64,000 bases of DNA from Gammaproteobacteria bacterium (GTDB lineage: Bacteria; Pseudomonadota; Gammaproteobacteria; Pseudomonadales; Pseudohongiellaceae). Shown here piece by piece: positions 19,700 to 28,819 of this stretch (the first letter of the stretch is position 1; each line of letters begins with the position of its first letter). The translations under genes and the position numbers were made by a program. Location of the stretch: positions 32,125 to 96,124 of the forward strand of contig CANGUU010000005.1 of assembly GCA_947457195.1 (NCBI GenBank), given 5' to 3'. Under the pieces are notes generated by a model. It saw only the letters and a list, made by a program, of their open reading frames with translations. It did not search any database and was not told the origin of the DNA.

Positions 19700-21271
19700 A
19701 TGGCAACCGGTCACGCCGAACATCACCACGGCCCAGCCACAGGCTTCACCCGTTGGCTCTACACCACCAACCACAAGGACATCGGATCGATGTACCTGTG
19801 GTTCAGTTTCGCCATGTTCCTCTTGGGAGGTGTCTTTGCCCTCGTGATCCGCGCGGAACTGTTCCAGCCTGGCCTGCAGTTCGTCGACCCCAATTTCTTC
19901 AACCAGATGACTACCATGCACGGACTGGTGATGGTGTTCGGGGCTGTCATGCCGGCCTTCGTCGGCCTGGCCAACTGGATGATCCCGATGATGATCGGGG
20001 CGCCCGACATGGCGCTGCCGCGCATGAACAACTGGAGCTTCTGGATCCTGCCCTTCGCGTTCACCATGCTGGCCTCCACGCTGTTCATGGAGGGTGGTGC
20101 ACCCAACTTCGGCTGGACCTTCTACGCGCCGTTGTCCACGACCTACGCGCCGGCTTCCGTGACCTTCTTCATCTTCGCCGTGCACATCATGGGGGCGTCC
20201 TCCATCATGGGCTCGATCAACATCATCGCCACCATCCAGAATCTGCGCGCCCCTGGCATGACCTACATGAAGATGCCGCTGTTCGTGTGGACCTGGCTGA
20301 TCACGGCCTATCTGCTGATCGCCGTAATGCCCGTGCTTGCCGGCGTCGTCACGATGATGCTGTTCGATATCCATTTCGGCACCAGCTTCTTCAGCGCTGC
20401 CGGTGGCGGTGATCCGGTGCTGTTCCAGCACGTGTTCTGGTTCTTCGGTCATCCCGAGGTTTACATCATGATCCTGCCGGCCTTTGGCGTGGTCTCGGAG
20501 ATCATCCCAACCTTCTCGCGCAAGAAGTTATTCGGCTACGACTCAATGGTGTACGCGACGTCCTCGATCGCCTTCCTGTCCTTCATCGTGTGGGCCCACC
20601 ACATGTTCACCACCGGCATGCCGCTGGCCGGTGAACTATTCTTCATGTATGCCACGATGCTGATTGCCGTGCCGACCGGCGTGAAGGTCTTCAACTGGAT
20701 CACCACCATGTTCCGCGGGTCGATTTCCTTCGAAACCCCGATGCTGTTTGCCATTGCCTTCGTCGTCCTGTTTACCTGCGGCGGCTTCACGGGTCTGATG
20801 CTGGCGATAGCGCCGGCCGACTTCCAATACCATGACACCTATTTCGTCGTGGCACACTTCCACTATGTGCTGGTGCCCGGTGCAGTGTTCTCGATCATGG
20901 CAGCCGCCTACTACTGGCTGCCGAAGTGGACGGGCAACATGTACGACGAAACGCTGGGTAAGGTGCATTTCTGGCTGTCCTTCGTCGGGATCAACGTACT
21001 GTTTTTCCCACAGCATTTCCTCGGCCTCTCCGGCATGCCGCGTCGCATTCCCGACTATGCGCTGCAGTTCGCGGACTTCAATATGATCTCTTCGGTAGGT
21101 GCGTTCCTGTTTGGCTTCAGCCAGCTGCTGTTCATGTTCATCGTGCTGAAGACCGTGATGGGCGGCAAGAAGGCCACGGCACAGGTTTGGGAGGGAGCAG
21201 AAGGACTGGAGTGGACGCTTCCGTCACCAGCGCCTTACCACACCTTCAGCACCCCACCGACTGTGAAGTAA
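19700..21271 (+). CDS. coxA: Cytochrome c oxidase subunit I
   Basis: This 523-residue catalytic subunit holds heme a, heme a3 and CuB. Twelve membrane helices are expected. Landmarks include TTNHKDIGSMYLWF at the N-terminus, MTTMHGLVMVFG (heme ligand His), WFFGHPEVYIMILPAFG (CuB histidine with the cross-linked tyrosine), WAHHMFTTGM (CuB histidines) and HDTYFVVAHFHYVL (heme a3 and heme a histidines). The glutamate in GHPEVY marks the A1 type. It follows coxB by 69 bases. Confidence 0.98.
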   Translation: MATGHAEHHHGPATGFTRWLYTTNHKDIGSMYLWFSFAMFLLGGVFALVIRAELFQPGLQFVDPNFFNQMTTMHGLVMVFGAVMPAFVGLANWMIPMMIGAPDMALPRMNNWSFWILPFAFTMLASTLFMEGGAPNFGWTFYAPLSTTYAPASVTFFIFAVHIMGASSIMGSINIIATIQNLRAPGMTYMKMPLFVWTWLITAYLLIAVMPVLAGVVTMMLFDIHFGTSFFSAAGGGDPVLFQHVFWFFGHPEVYIMILPAFGVVSEIIPTFSRKKLFGYDSMVYATSSIAFLSFIVWAHHMFTTGMPLAGELFFMYATMLIAVPTGVKVFNWITTMFRGSISFETPMLFAIAFVVLFTCGGFTGLMLAIAPADFQYHDTYFVVAHFHYVLVPGAVFSIMAAAYYWLPKWTGNMYDETLGKVHFWLSFVGINVLFFPQHFLGLSGMPRRIPDYALQFADFNMISSVGAFLFGFSQLLFMFIVLKTVMGGKKATAQVWEGAEGLEWTLPSPAPYHTFSTPPTVK

Positions 21272-21290
21272 GCGACGGGAGCTGGCTGAC

Positions 21291-21863
21291 ATGGCAGCGG
21301 CAGGCAACCAGAATCTGAGCGTGGGCCGCCTGGTGGGCAAATTGTTGCTCACCGTGGCAGCCATGTTCGGATTCGGGTTTGCCATGGTGCCGCTCTACGA
21401 TGTCTTCTGTGAGTGGACCGGACTCAACGGCAAGACCGGTGGCCAAGTCGTTTATGAGGCCGATACGGCCGACATCGATCTTGCCCGTGCGGTCACCGTG
21501 CAGTTTTCTGCCACCAACAATGCCGGCATGGCCTGGGAGTTCCGTCCTCTGCAAAACCAGGTAGTGGTGCATCCGGGCGAACTCAATGAAGTAAAGTTTT
21601 ACGCGCGCAATCCCACCGCAGCGCGGGTAATCGGGCAGGCTGTGCCGAGCGTGTCTCCTTCGGCGGGCGCCGATTTCCTGCACAAAACCGAGTGTTTCTG
21701 CTTCAACCAGCAAGTGCTGGAGGCAGGCGAAAGCATCGAGATGCCGGTGCGGTTTTTCGTCGACAAGGCACTGCCGGACGATGTGCACAAACTGACGCTG
21801 TCCTACACCCTGTTCGACGTAACGCAGAATTTTGCCGAGACAGCCCAAGGCATCGCCAATTGA
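21291..21863 (+). CDS. ctaG: Cytochrome c oxidase assembly protein Cox11/CtaG
   Basis: This 190-residue copper chaperone delivers copper to CuB of subunit I. It has one N-terminal membrane helix (about residues 15-35), the motif VPLYDVFCEWTGLNGKT and the conserved copper-binding pair in KTECFCFNQQVL. The remaining soluble domain has an immunoglobulin-like fold in known structures. It sits between coxA and coxC, the usual position in Pseudomonas-type loci. Confidence 0.96.
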   Translation: MAAAGNQNLSVGRLVGKLLLTVAAMFGFGFAMVPLYDVFCEWTGLNGKTGGQVVYEADTADIDLARAVTVQFSATNNAGMAWEFRPLQNQVVVHPGELNEVKFYARNPTAARVIGQAVPSVSPSAGADFLHKTECFCFNQQVLEAGESIEMPVRFFVDKALPDDVHKLTLSYTLFDVTQNFAETAQGIAN

Positions 21864-21931
21864 AGGCGCTGGCGGCCTGTCATGGCGAGCAATGACAACA
21901 AAGCAGTGGTAATCAGAAAAGGTTGAACAAC

Positions 21932-22870
21932 ATGGCAACTCCAACCAAGCCCAGCAACGTCAACGGCGTGGACCAACCCTACTACGTCCCGGACCAATCG
22001 AAATTCCCGGCACTGGCCTCTCTTGGTATGGGTCTGATGGTTTTTGGCCTCGGCAGCATGCTCAACGACATGAAGGCCGATGTAAGCTCCACCGTGTCTT
22101 CCATGATGGCCGTGCTGGGTTTCGCCGTGCTCGGCACCGTGCTCTTCAACTGGTTCGCTACCCAGATTCGCGAAAACCATGAGGGCCTGCCCGGACCTCA
22201 GCTCAAACGGTCCTATGTGCTGGGCATGTACTGGTTCATTTTTTCCGAAGTGATGTTCTTTGCCGCCTTCTTCGGCAGTCTCTACTACGTGCGCAATTTC
22301 TCGGTGCCGTGGCTGGCTGGTGAGGGTGACAAGGGAGTTTCCAACATGTTGTGGGAAGGTTTCCAAGGCAGCTGGCCAGTGATCAGCAACCCCAATCCCA
22401 CCCTGTTCACCAATCCCAACGAGTCGATGGCCTGGCGCGGATTCGGTGAAGCACTCCACTATTTGCCGCTCTGGAACACCATCCTGTTGCTGAGCTCTTC
22501 GGTGACGGTGCACATCGCCCACACGGCACTGAAGAGCGGCAACCGCAAGCAGCTGATCGGTTGGCTTGGTGCCACGGTGCTGCTCGGTATCGTCTTCCTC
22601 TTCCTGCAGGTAGAGGAATACGCTGAAGCTTACTCAGAGCTTGGACTGACCCTCAATTCCGGTATTTATGGCTCGACTTTCTTCTTGCTGACCGGCTTCC
22701 ACGGTTTCCACGTCACACTCGGTGCCTTCATGCTGGGTGTCATGTGGTTCCGGGCCCTGCGTGGCCACTTCAAGCCAGAGGACCATTTCGGCTTCGAGGC
22801 GGCTTCCTGGTACTGGCATTTCGTGGACGTGGTCTGGGTCGGCCTGTTCTGCTTCGTCTACCTCCTCTGA
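21932..22870 (+). CDS. coxC: Cytochrome c oxidase subunit III
   Basis: The 312-residue membrane protein stabilises the oxidase core. Blocks typical of subunit III are YWFIFSEVMFFAAFFGSLYY, ILLLSSSVTVHIAHTAL, EYAEAYSELGLTLNSGIYGS and TGFHGFHVTLGAFML, ending WYWHFVDVVWVGLFCFVYLL. The ATG at 21932 is preferred to the in-frame TTG at 21923 because AAAAGG sits nine bases before it. It is the last oxidase subunit gene; a hairpin follows. Confidence 0.96.
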   Translation: MATPTKPSNVNGVDQPYYVPDQSKFPALASLGMGLMVFGLGSMLNDMKADVSSTVSSMMAVLGFAVLGTVLFNWFATQIRENHEGLPGPQLKRSYVLGMYWFIFSEVMFFAAFFGSLYYVRNFSVPWLAGEGDKGVSNMLWEGFQGSWPVISNPNPTLFTNPNESMAWRGFGEALHYLPLWNTILLLSSSVTVHIAHTALKSGNRKQLIGWLGATVLLGIVFLFLQVEEYAEAYSELGLTLNSGIYGSTFFLLTGFHGFHVTLGAFMLGVMWFRALRGHFKPEDHFGFEAASWYWHFVDVVWVGLFCFVYLL

Positions 22871-22886
22871 ACCGACACGCCAGCCA

Positions 22887-22915
22887 GTCGCCTCGGTGCA
22901 GCAGTCTGAGGCGAC
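22887..22915 (+). terminator. Hairpin downstream of coxC
   Basis: GTCGCCTC (22887-22894) pairs perfectly with GAGGCGAC (22908-22915) around a 13-base loop, 17 bases after the coxC stop. There is no T-run, so this may separate structural subunits from assembly genes by partial termination or 3' end protection. Confidence 0.45.
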
Positions 22916-23015
22916 CGGCCACCTCCCGCACTCTCCTGCACTCACTCCGTCACGTCGTAACGTCCAATTTCCCGGCACGCTTTCCGCGGTGCCGAATGCC
23001 ACAGTACGTTGAGCG

Positions 23016-23258
23016 TCAAGGCGAGACAGCCGGTTGCGCCGCGGGCGCGTTCTGATGCCATGGGGCGTTCAGACCGAGTTGACCGCTCAGAACACCGTAG
23101 GTGATCGTGATCATCAGCAGGATTGCCAACGTAATACGGACACCCAAGGCATGCAGGGTTCTCCGTGTGCTGCCCTGATCCTTGAAGAAAAACACGGCGC
23201 CACTGAAAAGGCTGGCGACGATGGCAATCAGCAGAACCACGATCAGGATCTTTAGCAT
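23016..23258 (-). CDS. DUF2909 twin-transmembrane small protein
   Basis: This 80-residue protein has two hydrophobic segments (about 1-25 and 40-62) with a polar turn FFKDQGSTRRTLHALGVRIT between them. This pattern is typical of DUF2909, which sits on the opposite strand between coxC and surf1 in Pseudomonas-type oxidase loci. Its function is unknown; conserved placement suggests a part in oxidase assembly or membrane insertion. Confidence 0.88.
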   Translation of the reverse strand: MLKILIVVLLIAIVASLFSGAVFFFKDQGSTRRTLHALGVRITLAILLMITITYGVLSGQLGLNAPWHQNAPAAQPAVSP

Positions 23259-23288
23259 AAGGGTACCGGCGTAAGGTCGGCCAAGTCA

Positions 23289-24050
23289 GTGAGCCACGGA
23301 AGCATGAACCTGTTCGTACGCAGACTCCAGCATTACCGATTTGACTGGAAGCTCAGCCTGCTCACCGCCGTCTTGCTGCCTGTGCTGCTCAATCTGGGCT
23401 TCTGGCAGCTGCGCCGCGAAGATGAAAAGCGCGCTTTGCAATTGCAGTACGAGCAGCGTCTGGCCCTGGCGCCCCAGCCCTTCGAGACGCTCGACTGGAG
23501 TGCCGATCTGCAGTATCTGCCAGTGCTCCTGTCGGGGGAGGCGGATCAGTCGCACGTTTTCCTGCTCGACAATCGCACGCTGCAGGGTCGCGCTGGTTTC
23601 GAGGTGCTGCTGCCGGTCCGCACCGCACAAGGTGAGATCGTCTTTCTCAACAGAGGCTGGCTGGCAGCCGGTCCAAGCCGCCGCGAGCTACCGTCGACGC
23701 CCTCGATGCCAGCCGTGGCAGCCTTGGTCACCAGCGTCTACCAAAGCACGGGTGCGCCCCTGCTGCTCGGCCAGGAGCAGGAGAACTCGGGCTGGCCGCG
23801 CATCGTGCAGGCGGTCGATGTGTCGGCCATGGCGCTCGCCGCAGGCTATGCCGGTGCGCAGGTATTTCCCCACCTACTCCGTCTCGACCAGCATGCCGCG
23901 GGAGCGCTGCCGCGCCTCTGGTCCACCGTGACGACGAGCCCCGAAAAACATCGCGGCTATGCCCTGCAGTGGTTCTCGATGTCGTTGGCGCTGCTGCTGC
24001 TTTACGCCTACTACAGTACACGCCCGGAAGATGGGCAACCTGCTGACTGA
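23289..24050 (+). CDS. SURF1 family cytochrome oxidase biogenesis protein
   Basis: The 253-residue protein helps insert heme A into subunit I. It has an N-terminal membrane helix containing LLNLGFWQLRREDEKRAL and a C-terminal helix with HRGYALQWFSMSLALLLLYA, the two hallmark SURF1 segments. The loop between carries FLLDNRTLQGRAGFEVLLP and VFLNRGWLAAG. The start may be GTG at 23289 or ATG at 23304; the ATG has GGAAG too close, so the GTG is kept as the outer limit. Confidence 0.93.
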   Translation: MSHGSMNLFVRRLQHYRFDWKLSLLTAVLLPVLLNLGFWQLRREDEKRALQLQYEQRLALAPQPFETLDWSADLQYLPVLLSGEADQSHVFLLDNRTLQGRAGFEVLLPVRTAQGEIVFLNRGWLAAGPSRRELPSTPSMPAVAALVTSVYQSTGAPLLLGQEQENSGWPRIVQAVDVSAMALAAGYAGAQVFPHLLRLDQHAAGALPRLWSTVTTSPEKHRGYALQWFSMSLALLLLYAYYSTRPEDGQPAD

Positions 24051-24102
24051 CCCGTAGAATTCCGCCCTCTCTCTGCCGACGCCACCACGTGCCGAACTGC
24101 CC

Positions 24103-24747
24103 ATGAATGCCGCCAAACTCAAACTCACCCTCATCCTGCTGGCCATCACGGTCCCCATCACCCTGGCGACTATCCTGTTCCAACTGAGCCTCGGTACCGG
24201 GCGCTTTGACAGCACCAGCAACGGCGCTCTCATTCAGCCGGTACTCGACATCAGTGAGCTCGGCCTCGTGGACGCCGGCGGCACGCCGGCCTACCAGACC
24301 TTCGAGCAGCTGACTGCCGGCGTGAGTCCCGAGGATTACGAGCCTCGACCTTGGCAGCTGCTCTACTTCGGTGCTGCCAGTTGCGATGCGGTTTGCGAGG
24401 AACGGCTGTATTTTTTGCGCCAGGTCCACATCCGACTGGGTGCTGAATCCAAGCGCGTCCAGCGTGTCTATGTTCTCACCTCACCCCCGCCGGCAACGGT
24501 GGATCCAGCCACCCAGGCCTATCTCACCAGGGAGCAGGCCGACATGCGCATCATCCATGCTGAGCCGGAAAAGCTGCGCACCGTGCTGGCACGCAGTGTG
24601 CCTGCTGGGGAAGACCCGCAAGCCGGACACTACATCTACGTCATGGATCCGGTCGGCAACATCATGCTGTATTTCGCGCCCGACAATGACGCCGAGCAGA
24701 TCCTCGAGGACCTCGACCGCCTGCTGGATCACAGCAGCCTTGGCTGA
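24103..24747 (+). CDS. SCO-like membrane-anchored thioredoxin-fold protein
   Basis: This 214-residue protein has one N-terminal membrane helix (about 8-28) and a soluble periplasmic domain. Residues Cys94 and Cys98 form CDAVC after the strand LLYFGAASC. A later histidine (His176) sits in GHYIYVMDPVGNIMLYF, the place where SCO proteins have their third copper ligand. It is more divergent than the SCO protein encoded downstream, but the CxxxC plus histidine pattern fits copper binding. The same position, between surf1 and ctaA, holds a gene of this kind in Pseudomonas. A role in CuA or CuB loading or as a thiol-disulfide reductase is inferred. Confidence 0.75.
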   Translation: MNAAKLKLTLILLAITVPITLATILFQLSLGTGRFDSTSNGALIQPVLDISELGLVDAGGTPAYQTFEQLTAGVSPEDYEPRPWQLLYFGAASCDAVCEERLYFLRQVHIRLGAESKRVQRVYVLTSPPPATVDPATQAYLTREQADMRIIHAEPEKLRTVLARSVPAGEDPQAGHYIYVMDPVGNIMLYFAPDNDAEQILEDLDRLLDHSSLG

Positions 24748-24783
24748 CCCCCAGCAACACCCCCTTTGCCGTGGAGCATGCCC

Positions 24784-25803
24784 ATGATGAGCACTAAGCC
24801 CTCACATACCCTGGTGCAACTGGCAGTCCTGCTGGCCGTATGCGTCGTGGTGCTCGGCGCCTTCACGCGCCTGAAGGACGCCGGGCTCGGCTGCCCCGAC
24901 TGGCCCGGCTGCTATGGCCATGTGCTGTGGCCCGAAACCAGCGAGCAGATTGCCGCGGCCGAGGCCGCCTTCCCCGATGCGCCCTTCGAGCACGAGAAGG
25001 CCTGGCCTGAAGTGGTACATCGCTACTTCGCCGGTTCGCTGGGCTTTCTCATCCTCGTCATCGCCCTGCAGGCCTGGCGACATCGCCATCAACCGGCGCA
25101 GCCACTCAAGTTGCCGCTGCTGCTGCTGGCACTCGTGGTGGCGCAAGGCCTGTTCGGCATGTGGACGGTCACCCTCAAGCTCTGGCCCCAGATCGTGACC
25201 CTGCACTTGCTCGGCGGGTTCTCCACACTTTCGCTGCTCTGGCTGCTGAAGCTGCGCCTGGAAAACCGGCAGTGGCCGACTCCCACCGCGCTGCGGCCCT
25301 GGCGTGAACTGCAGCGGTTGGCAATGCTGGGTCTGGTGCTGGTGCTGTGCCAGATCACGCTGGGCGGCTGGACCAGCACCAACTACGCCGCGCTCGCCTG
25401 TCCTGATCTGCCGACCTGCCAGGCCCAGTGGTGGCCGCCGATGGACTTTCGCAGCGGCTTCAACATCACGCAGGAGATCGGACCCAACTACCTCGGCGGG
25501 CAGATGGACGGAGAAGGCCGCATCGCCATCCACATGACCCACCGCTTCGGTGCCATCGTGGTGGCGCTCTACCTCGCCTATCTCGTGTATCGACTCACGC
25601 GCCGGGAGCTTGGACCACAGCTGCGCAGCAGCGGCCTGACCCTTGCTGTTCTGCTGACGCTGCAACTCTCGCTCGGGCTCAGCAACGTCTGGTGGTCGCT
25701 GCCGCTGGCGGTTGCCGTTGCCCACAACGCGGGGGGCGCGTTACTCTTGCTCGCGCTGATCACGCTGAATTACCGCCTCCACCGCGCCACCAGGCCCTGG
25801 TAG
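24784..25803 (+). CDS. ctaA: Heme A synthase (COX15/CtaA)
   Basis: This 339-residue, eight-helix membrane enzyme oxidises the C8 methyl of heme O to make heme A. Signatures include [64 protein letters not shown] and [11 protein letters not shown], with the paired histidines of the heme sites. The ATG at 24784 is favoured by GGAG at 24773-24776 with a seven-base spacer; a TTG and another ATG lie slightly upstream. ctaB begins three bases after its stop. Confidence 0.95.
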   Translation: MMSTKPSHTLVQLAVLLAVCVVVLGAFTRLKDAGLGCPDWPGCYGHVLWPETSEQIAAAEAAFPDAPFEHEKAWPEVVHRYFAGSLGFLILVIALQAWRHRHQPAQPLKLPLLLLALVVAQGLFGMWTVTLKLWPQIVTLHLLGGFSTLSLLWLLKLRLENRQWPTPTALRPWRELQRLAMLGLVLVLCQITLGGWTSTNYAALACPDLPTCQAQWWPPMDFRSGFNITQEIGPNYLGGQMDGEGRIAIHMTHRFGAIVVALYLAYLVYRLTRRELGPQLRSSGLTLAVLLTLQLSLGLSNVWWSLPLAVAVAHNAGGALLLLALITLNYRLHRATRPW

Positions 25804-25805
25804 CC

Positions 25806-26687
25806 ATGACCGACACGACCCTCCCGAAAGTCGCCTCCTGGCGCGACTATTACGAGATGTGCAAGCCCCGCGTGGTCATGATGATGATCCTGACCTCGCT
25901 GGTGGGCATGTTTCTCGCCGTGCCCGGCATGGTGCCACTGCCCGTGCTGGTGTGGGGCAATCTCGGTATCGCGCTGGTGGCCGGCGCCGGCGCCGTCGTC
26001 AACCACATGATCGATCATCGTATCGATACCCTGATGCAGCGCACGCTCAAGCGGCCGATTCCCCAGGGCAAGGTCTCCCCGACACAGGCGCTGCTGTTTG
26101 CCTGTGCCATCTGCCTCGCCGGCATGGTCATCCTGTTGTGGCTGGTCAACCCGCTCTGCGCCTGGCTGACCCTGGCCTCGTTCGTGGGCTATGCCATCGT
26201 CTACACCGGCTGGTTGAAGCGTGCCACGCCGCAGAACATCGTGATCGGCGGGCTGTCCGGCGCCATGCCGCCTCTGCTGGGCTGGACGGCGGTCACGGGC
26301 AGCGTCGATCCGGGCGGCCTGCTGCTGGTACTGATCATCTTTGCCTGGACGCCGCCGCACTTCTGGCCGCTGGCCATCCATCGCAAGCGCGACTACGCCA
26401 AGACCGACATACCCATGCTGCCTGTCACCCACGGCGATGCGCTGACCAAGCTGCACATCCTGCTCTACACCATCCTCATGCTGATCGTGACCCTGCTGCC
26501 TTACCTTACGGGCATGAGCGGACTGCTCTACCTCGCCAGTGCGGTGCTGCTCGGTGCAGGCTTCCTGTCTTACTCCCTGCGTCTGCTGCGCAGCAGCGAT
26601 GCGCAACTCCCCATGCAGACCTTTCGCTTTTCGATCGTCTACCTGATCGCCCTGTTCGTCGCGCTGCTCGTCGACCACTACCTGTAA
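25806..26687 (+). CDS. ctaB: Protoheme IX farnesyltransferase (heme O synthase)
   Basis: The 293-residue polytopic enzyme adds a farnesyl group to heme b to form heme O, the substrate of CtaA. The prenyltransferase motif [19 protein letters not shown] carries the aspartates that bind diphosphate-Mg. Other family blocks are [37 protein letters not shown] and MLPVTHG. The start at 25806 follows the ctaA stop immediately, so the two genes are translated together. Also called cyoE or cox10. Confidence 0.97.
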   Translation: MTDTTLPKVASWRDYYEMCKPRVVMMMILTSLVGMFLAVPGMVPLPVLVWGNLGIALVAGAGAVVNHMIDHRIDTLMQRTLKRPIPQGKVSPTQALLFACAICLAGMVILLWLVNPLCAWLTLASFVGYAIVYTGWLKRATPQNIVIGGLSGAMPPLLGWTAVTGSVDPGGLLLVLIIFAWTPPHFWPLAIHRKRDYAKTDIPMLPVTHGDALTKLHILLYTILMLIVTLLPYLTGMSGLLYLASAVLLGAGFLSYSLRLLRSSDAQLPMQTFRFSIVYLIALFVALLVDHYL

Positions 26688-26706
26688 CGCCTGCGGGATA
26701 CGCTGC

Positions 26707-27363
26707 ATGTCAATCAATCGAGGCGTCGCCAACACCGTCATTGGCCTGGTTGCTTTCATGGCCCTGCTGCTTGGCCTGGTGGTCAATCGCATCCTGACGC
26801 CAACCATGCTCAGCCGTGAGGAGATGAGTGAGCAGGGGCTCTTCGTCTACGACGTGCCGCGGCGCTTCGCCGACTTCAGTCTGATCGACAGCGCGGGCCA
26901 GCCGCTCGGCAAGTCCGTTTTCGCGGGCCGTTGGACCCTCGTGTTCTTCGGGTTCACGCAGTGCCCGGATGTCTGTCCCACCACCTTGGCCACGCTGCGC
27001 CGATTCCACGAATCCCTGGCCGAACAGGATCCGGCGGCGGCAGAGTCGCTGCAGGTGCTGTTCGTGTCCGTGGATCCAATGCGCGATACGCCGGAGAAGA
27101 TAGGCGAGTACGTCCATTACTTCGATCCGCGCTACCTTGGCGCTACCGGTGAGCACAACCAGATCTTCACCTTCGCTCACGCACTGAACATTGCCTTTGC
27201 CTACGTGGCCGACAACAAGGGCGGCTATGACGTCAGCCATAGCGGTGAGGTTGCGCTCATCAATCCGGAAGGTGACTTCCACGGCTTTTTCAAGTCTTCG
27301 CCCGACCCGCAGAAAATGCTGGTGACCTACGCCTCCATGCTGCAGTGGTGGCAGGGTCGCTGA
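26707..27363 (+). CDS. SCO1/SenC family copper chaperone
   Basis: This 218-residue membrane-anchored protein delivers copper to the CuA site of subunit II. It has one N-terminal helix (about 8-30), the copper motif CPDVCPTTL at Cys86 and Cys90, and the third ligand His178 in YDVSHSGEVALINPEG. FVSVDPMRDTPE is the standard SCO loop. It closes the heme A and copper assembly run after ctaB with a 19-base gap. Confidence 0.96.
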   Translation: MSINRGVANTVIGLVAFMALLLGLVVNRILTPTMLSREEMSEQGLFVYDVPRRFADFSLIDSAGQPLGKSVFAGRWTLVFFGFTQCPDVCPTTLATLRRFHESLAEQDPAAAESLQVLFVSVDPMRDTPEKIGEYVHYFDPRYLGATGEHNQIFTFAHALNIAFAYVADNKGGYDVSHSGEVALINPEGDFHGFFKSSPDPQKMLVTYASMLQWWQGR

Positions 27364-27389
27364 TCCGCTGACGCGCGAGGAGCCACTGC

Positions 27390-27923
27390 ATGGCGCAACG
27401 CTTTACCGAGATAAAAGAGGCGCTGCGCCAGTTCATCGAAGCGCAGAAAATCTTTTTCGTCGCCACGGCGGCCCCGGGTGGCCGTGTGAATCTTTCCCCC
27501 AAGGGCATGGACACGCTGCGCGTGCTGTCGCCTGACCGCATCGTCTGGCTCAACGTCACGGGTAGCGGCAACGAGACGGCCGCGCATCTGCAGGAAAGTC
27601 CGCGCATGACACTGATGTTCTGTGCGTTCAGCGGCACGGCGCTCATCTTGCGTGTTTATGGCACAGCACGACTCATCACGCCCCGCGCGGCCGAGTGGGC
27701 CATGCTCTACCCCCTGTTTTCTGCCAACCCCGGGGCCCGCCAGGTGGTGGACTTGCGCGTGGAGCTGGTACAGACCTCCTGCGGTCAGGCTGTACCTTTC
27801 TTCGAGTTCACCGGTCAGCGCGACGAACTCAACGAGTGGGCCGCCAAAAAAGGCGAGACAGGAATCGAGGAATACTGGCGCAGCCGCAACAGCGTCAGTC
27901 TCGACGGCAAGCCCATCTCGTGA
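27390..27923 (+). CDS. Pyridoxamine 5'-phosphate oxidase family protein
   Basis: The 177-residue protein has a split-barrel flavin-binding fold by sequence: FFVATAAPGGRVNLSPKGMD near residues 29-48, IVWLNVTGSGNETAAHLQE, RMTLMFCAFSGTALILRVYG and ARLITP. This subgroup binds FMN, heme or F420 and is often annotated as a general stress or pyridoxamine oxidase-like protein. It is not PdxH, which has a distinct C-terminus. It follows sco by 26 bases and overlaps the next gene by four bases if that gene starts at GTG. Confidence 0.85.
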   Translation: MAQRFTEIKEALRQFIEAQKIFFVATAAPGGRVNLSPKGMDTLRVLSPDRIVWLNVTGSGNETAAHLQESPRMTLMFCAFSGTALILRVYGTARLITPRAAEWAMLYPLFSANPGARQVVDLRVELVQTSCGQAVPFFEFTGQRDELNEWAAKKGETGIEEYWRSRNSVSLDGKPIS

Positions 27924-28690
27924 GCCGTCGCCACGGCCATCCGGCCCCTCCGATGCCAGCGCGGCAGCGGCGGGTGCCGCAGGGCACCGTGCCGCTGCTG
28001 CGCGCCTTGTCGAAGCTGGGGCTCGCTTCGCGTACACAGACCCTGGAATGGATCGAGTCCGGTCGACTCGCCGTCAACGGGCGCTGCCTGAGGGACCCGC
28101 AGGCACCGGTAGTGCCCGAGCGCGACAGCTTTTCTCTCGACGGCAAGGCACTGGAGCGACCCGCGCAGCGTCAGGTCATCGTGCTGCACAAGCCCGCGGG
28201 CTATGTCACCACCAAGCGCGACGAAAAAGGCCGCAAAACCATCTTTGATCTGCTGCCGGCCGATCTGCAGAGCCTGCATGCGGTCGGACGCCTCGATCTG
28301 CACACCAGTGGCGTGCTGCTGCTCACCAACGATACGCGCCTCTCGCACCGCCTCTGCGATCCCGCGGCGGGCATAGCGAGGCAGTATCATGTCAGCGTCG
28401 ATGGCCGGCTGGAGGATGCCACCTTGCAGCAGTTGCTGACAGGCGTGGAAGACAGAGGAGAGTGGCTGAAGGCGAGCGAGGTGGTACTGCGCAAGCGCAG
28501 TGGTCGCGAGACGCACTTGTTCATCACCCTGCACGAGGGCAAGAACCGCGAGCTGCGCCGTCTTTGCAAGGCGGTGGGTCACGAGGTCAACAAGCTCAAG
28601 CGCCTGGCCTTCGGGCCAGTGACCCTGGGCGACCTGGCGAGCGGGCAGTGGCGTGAGCTGACCCCCCCGGAAATCGCCGCCCTGCCGTAG
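27920..28690 (+). CDS. RsuA/RluB/RluE-family pseudouridine synthase
   Basis: The 256-residue enzyme isomerises uridine to pseudouridine in rRNA. It has an N-terminal S4 RNA-binding domain (LSKLGLASRTQTLEWIESGR, VNGR), then the catalytic motif GRLDLHTSGVLLLTND with the active-site aspartate, and the C-terminal block LHEGKNRELRRLCKAVGHEV. The GTG at 27920 makes a GTGA overlap with the previous stop; an ATG at 27953 is the alternative. The exact rRNA position is unclear, as RluB, RluE and RsuA share these motifs. Confidence 0.9.
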   Translation: MSRRHGHPAPPMPARQRRVPQGTVPLLRALSKLGLASRTQTLEWIESGRLAVNGRCLRDPQAPVVPERDSFSLDGKALERPAQRQVIVLHKPAGYVTTKRDEKGRKTIFDLLPADLQSLHAVGRLDLHTSGVLLLTNDTRLSHRLCDPAAGIARQYHVSVDGRLEDATLQQLLTGVEDRGEWLKASEVVLRKRSGRETHLFITLHEGKNRELRRLCKAVGHEVNKLKRLAFGPVTLGDLASGQWRELTPPEIAALP

Positions 28691-28819
28691 CGTTCGTGCA
28701 AAAAGTCGCCCGTCCGTCTCCCTCGGTCTCCCCGGCGGACCGCTGCAGACGAAAATCCTCCCACTGCTACGGGCCGGGCACTACACTGCCCGCTCGCAGG
28801 CCATTCCGGGGAGACCTTC

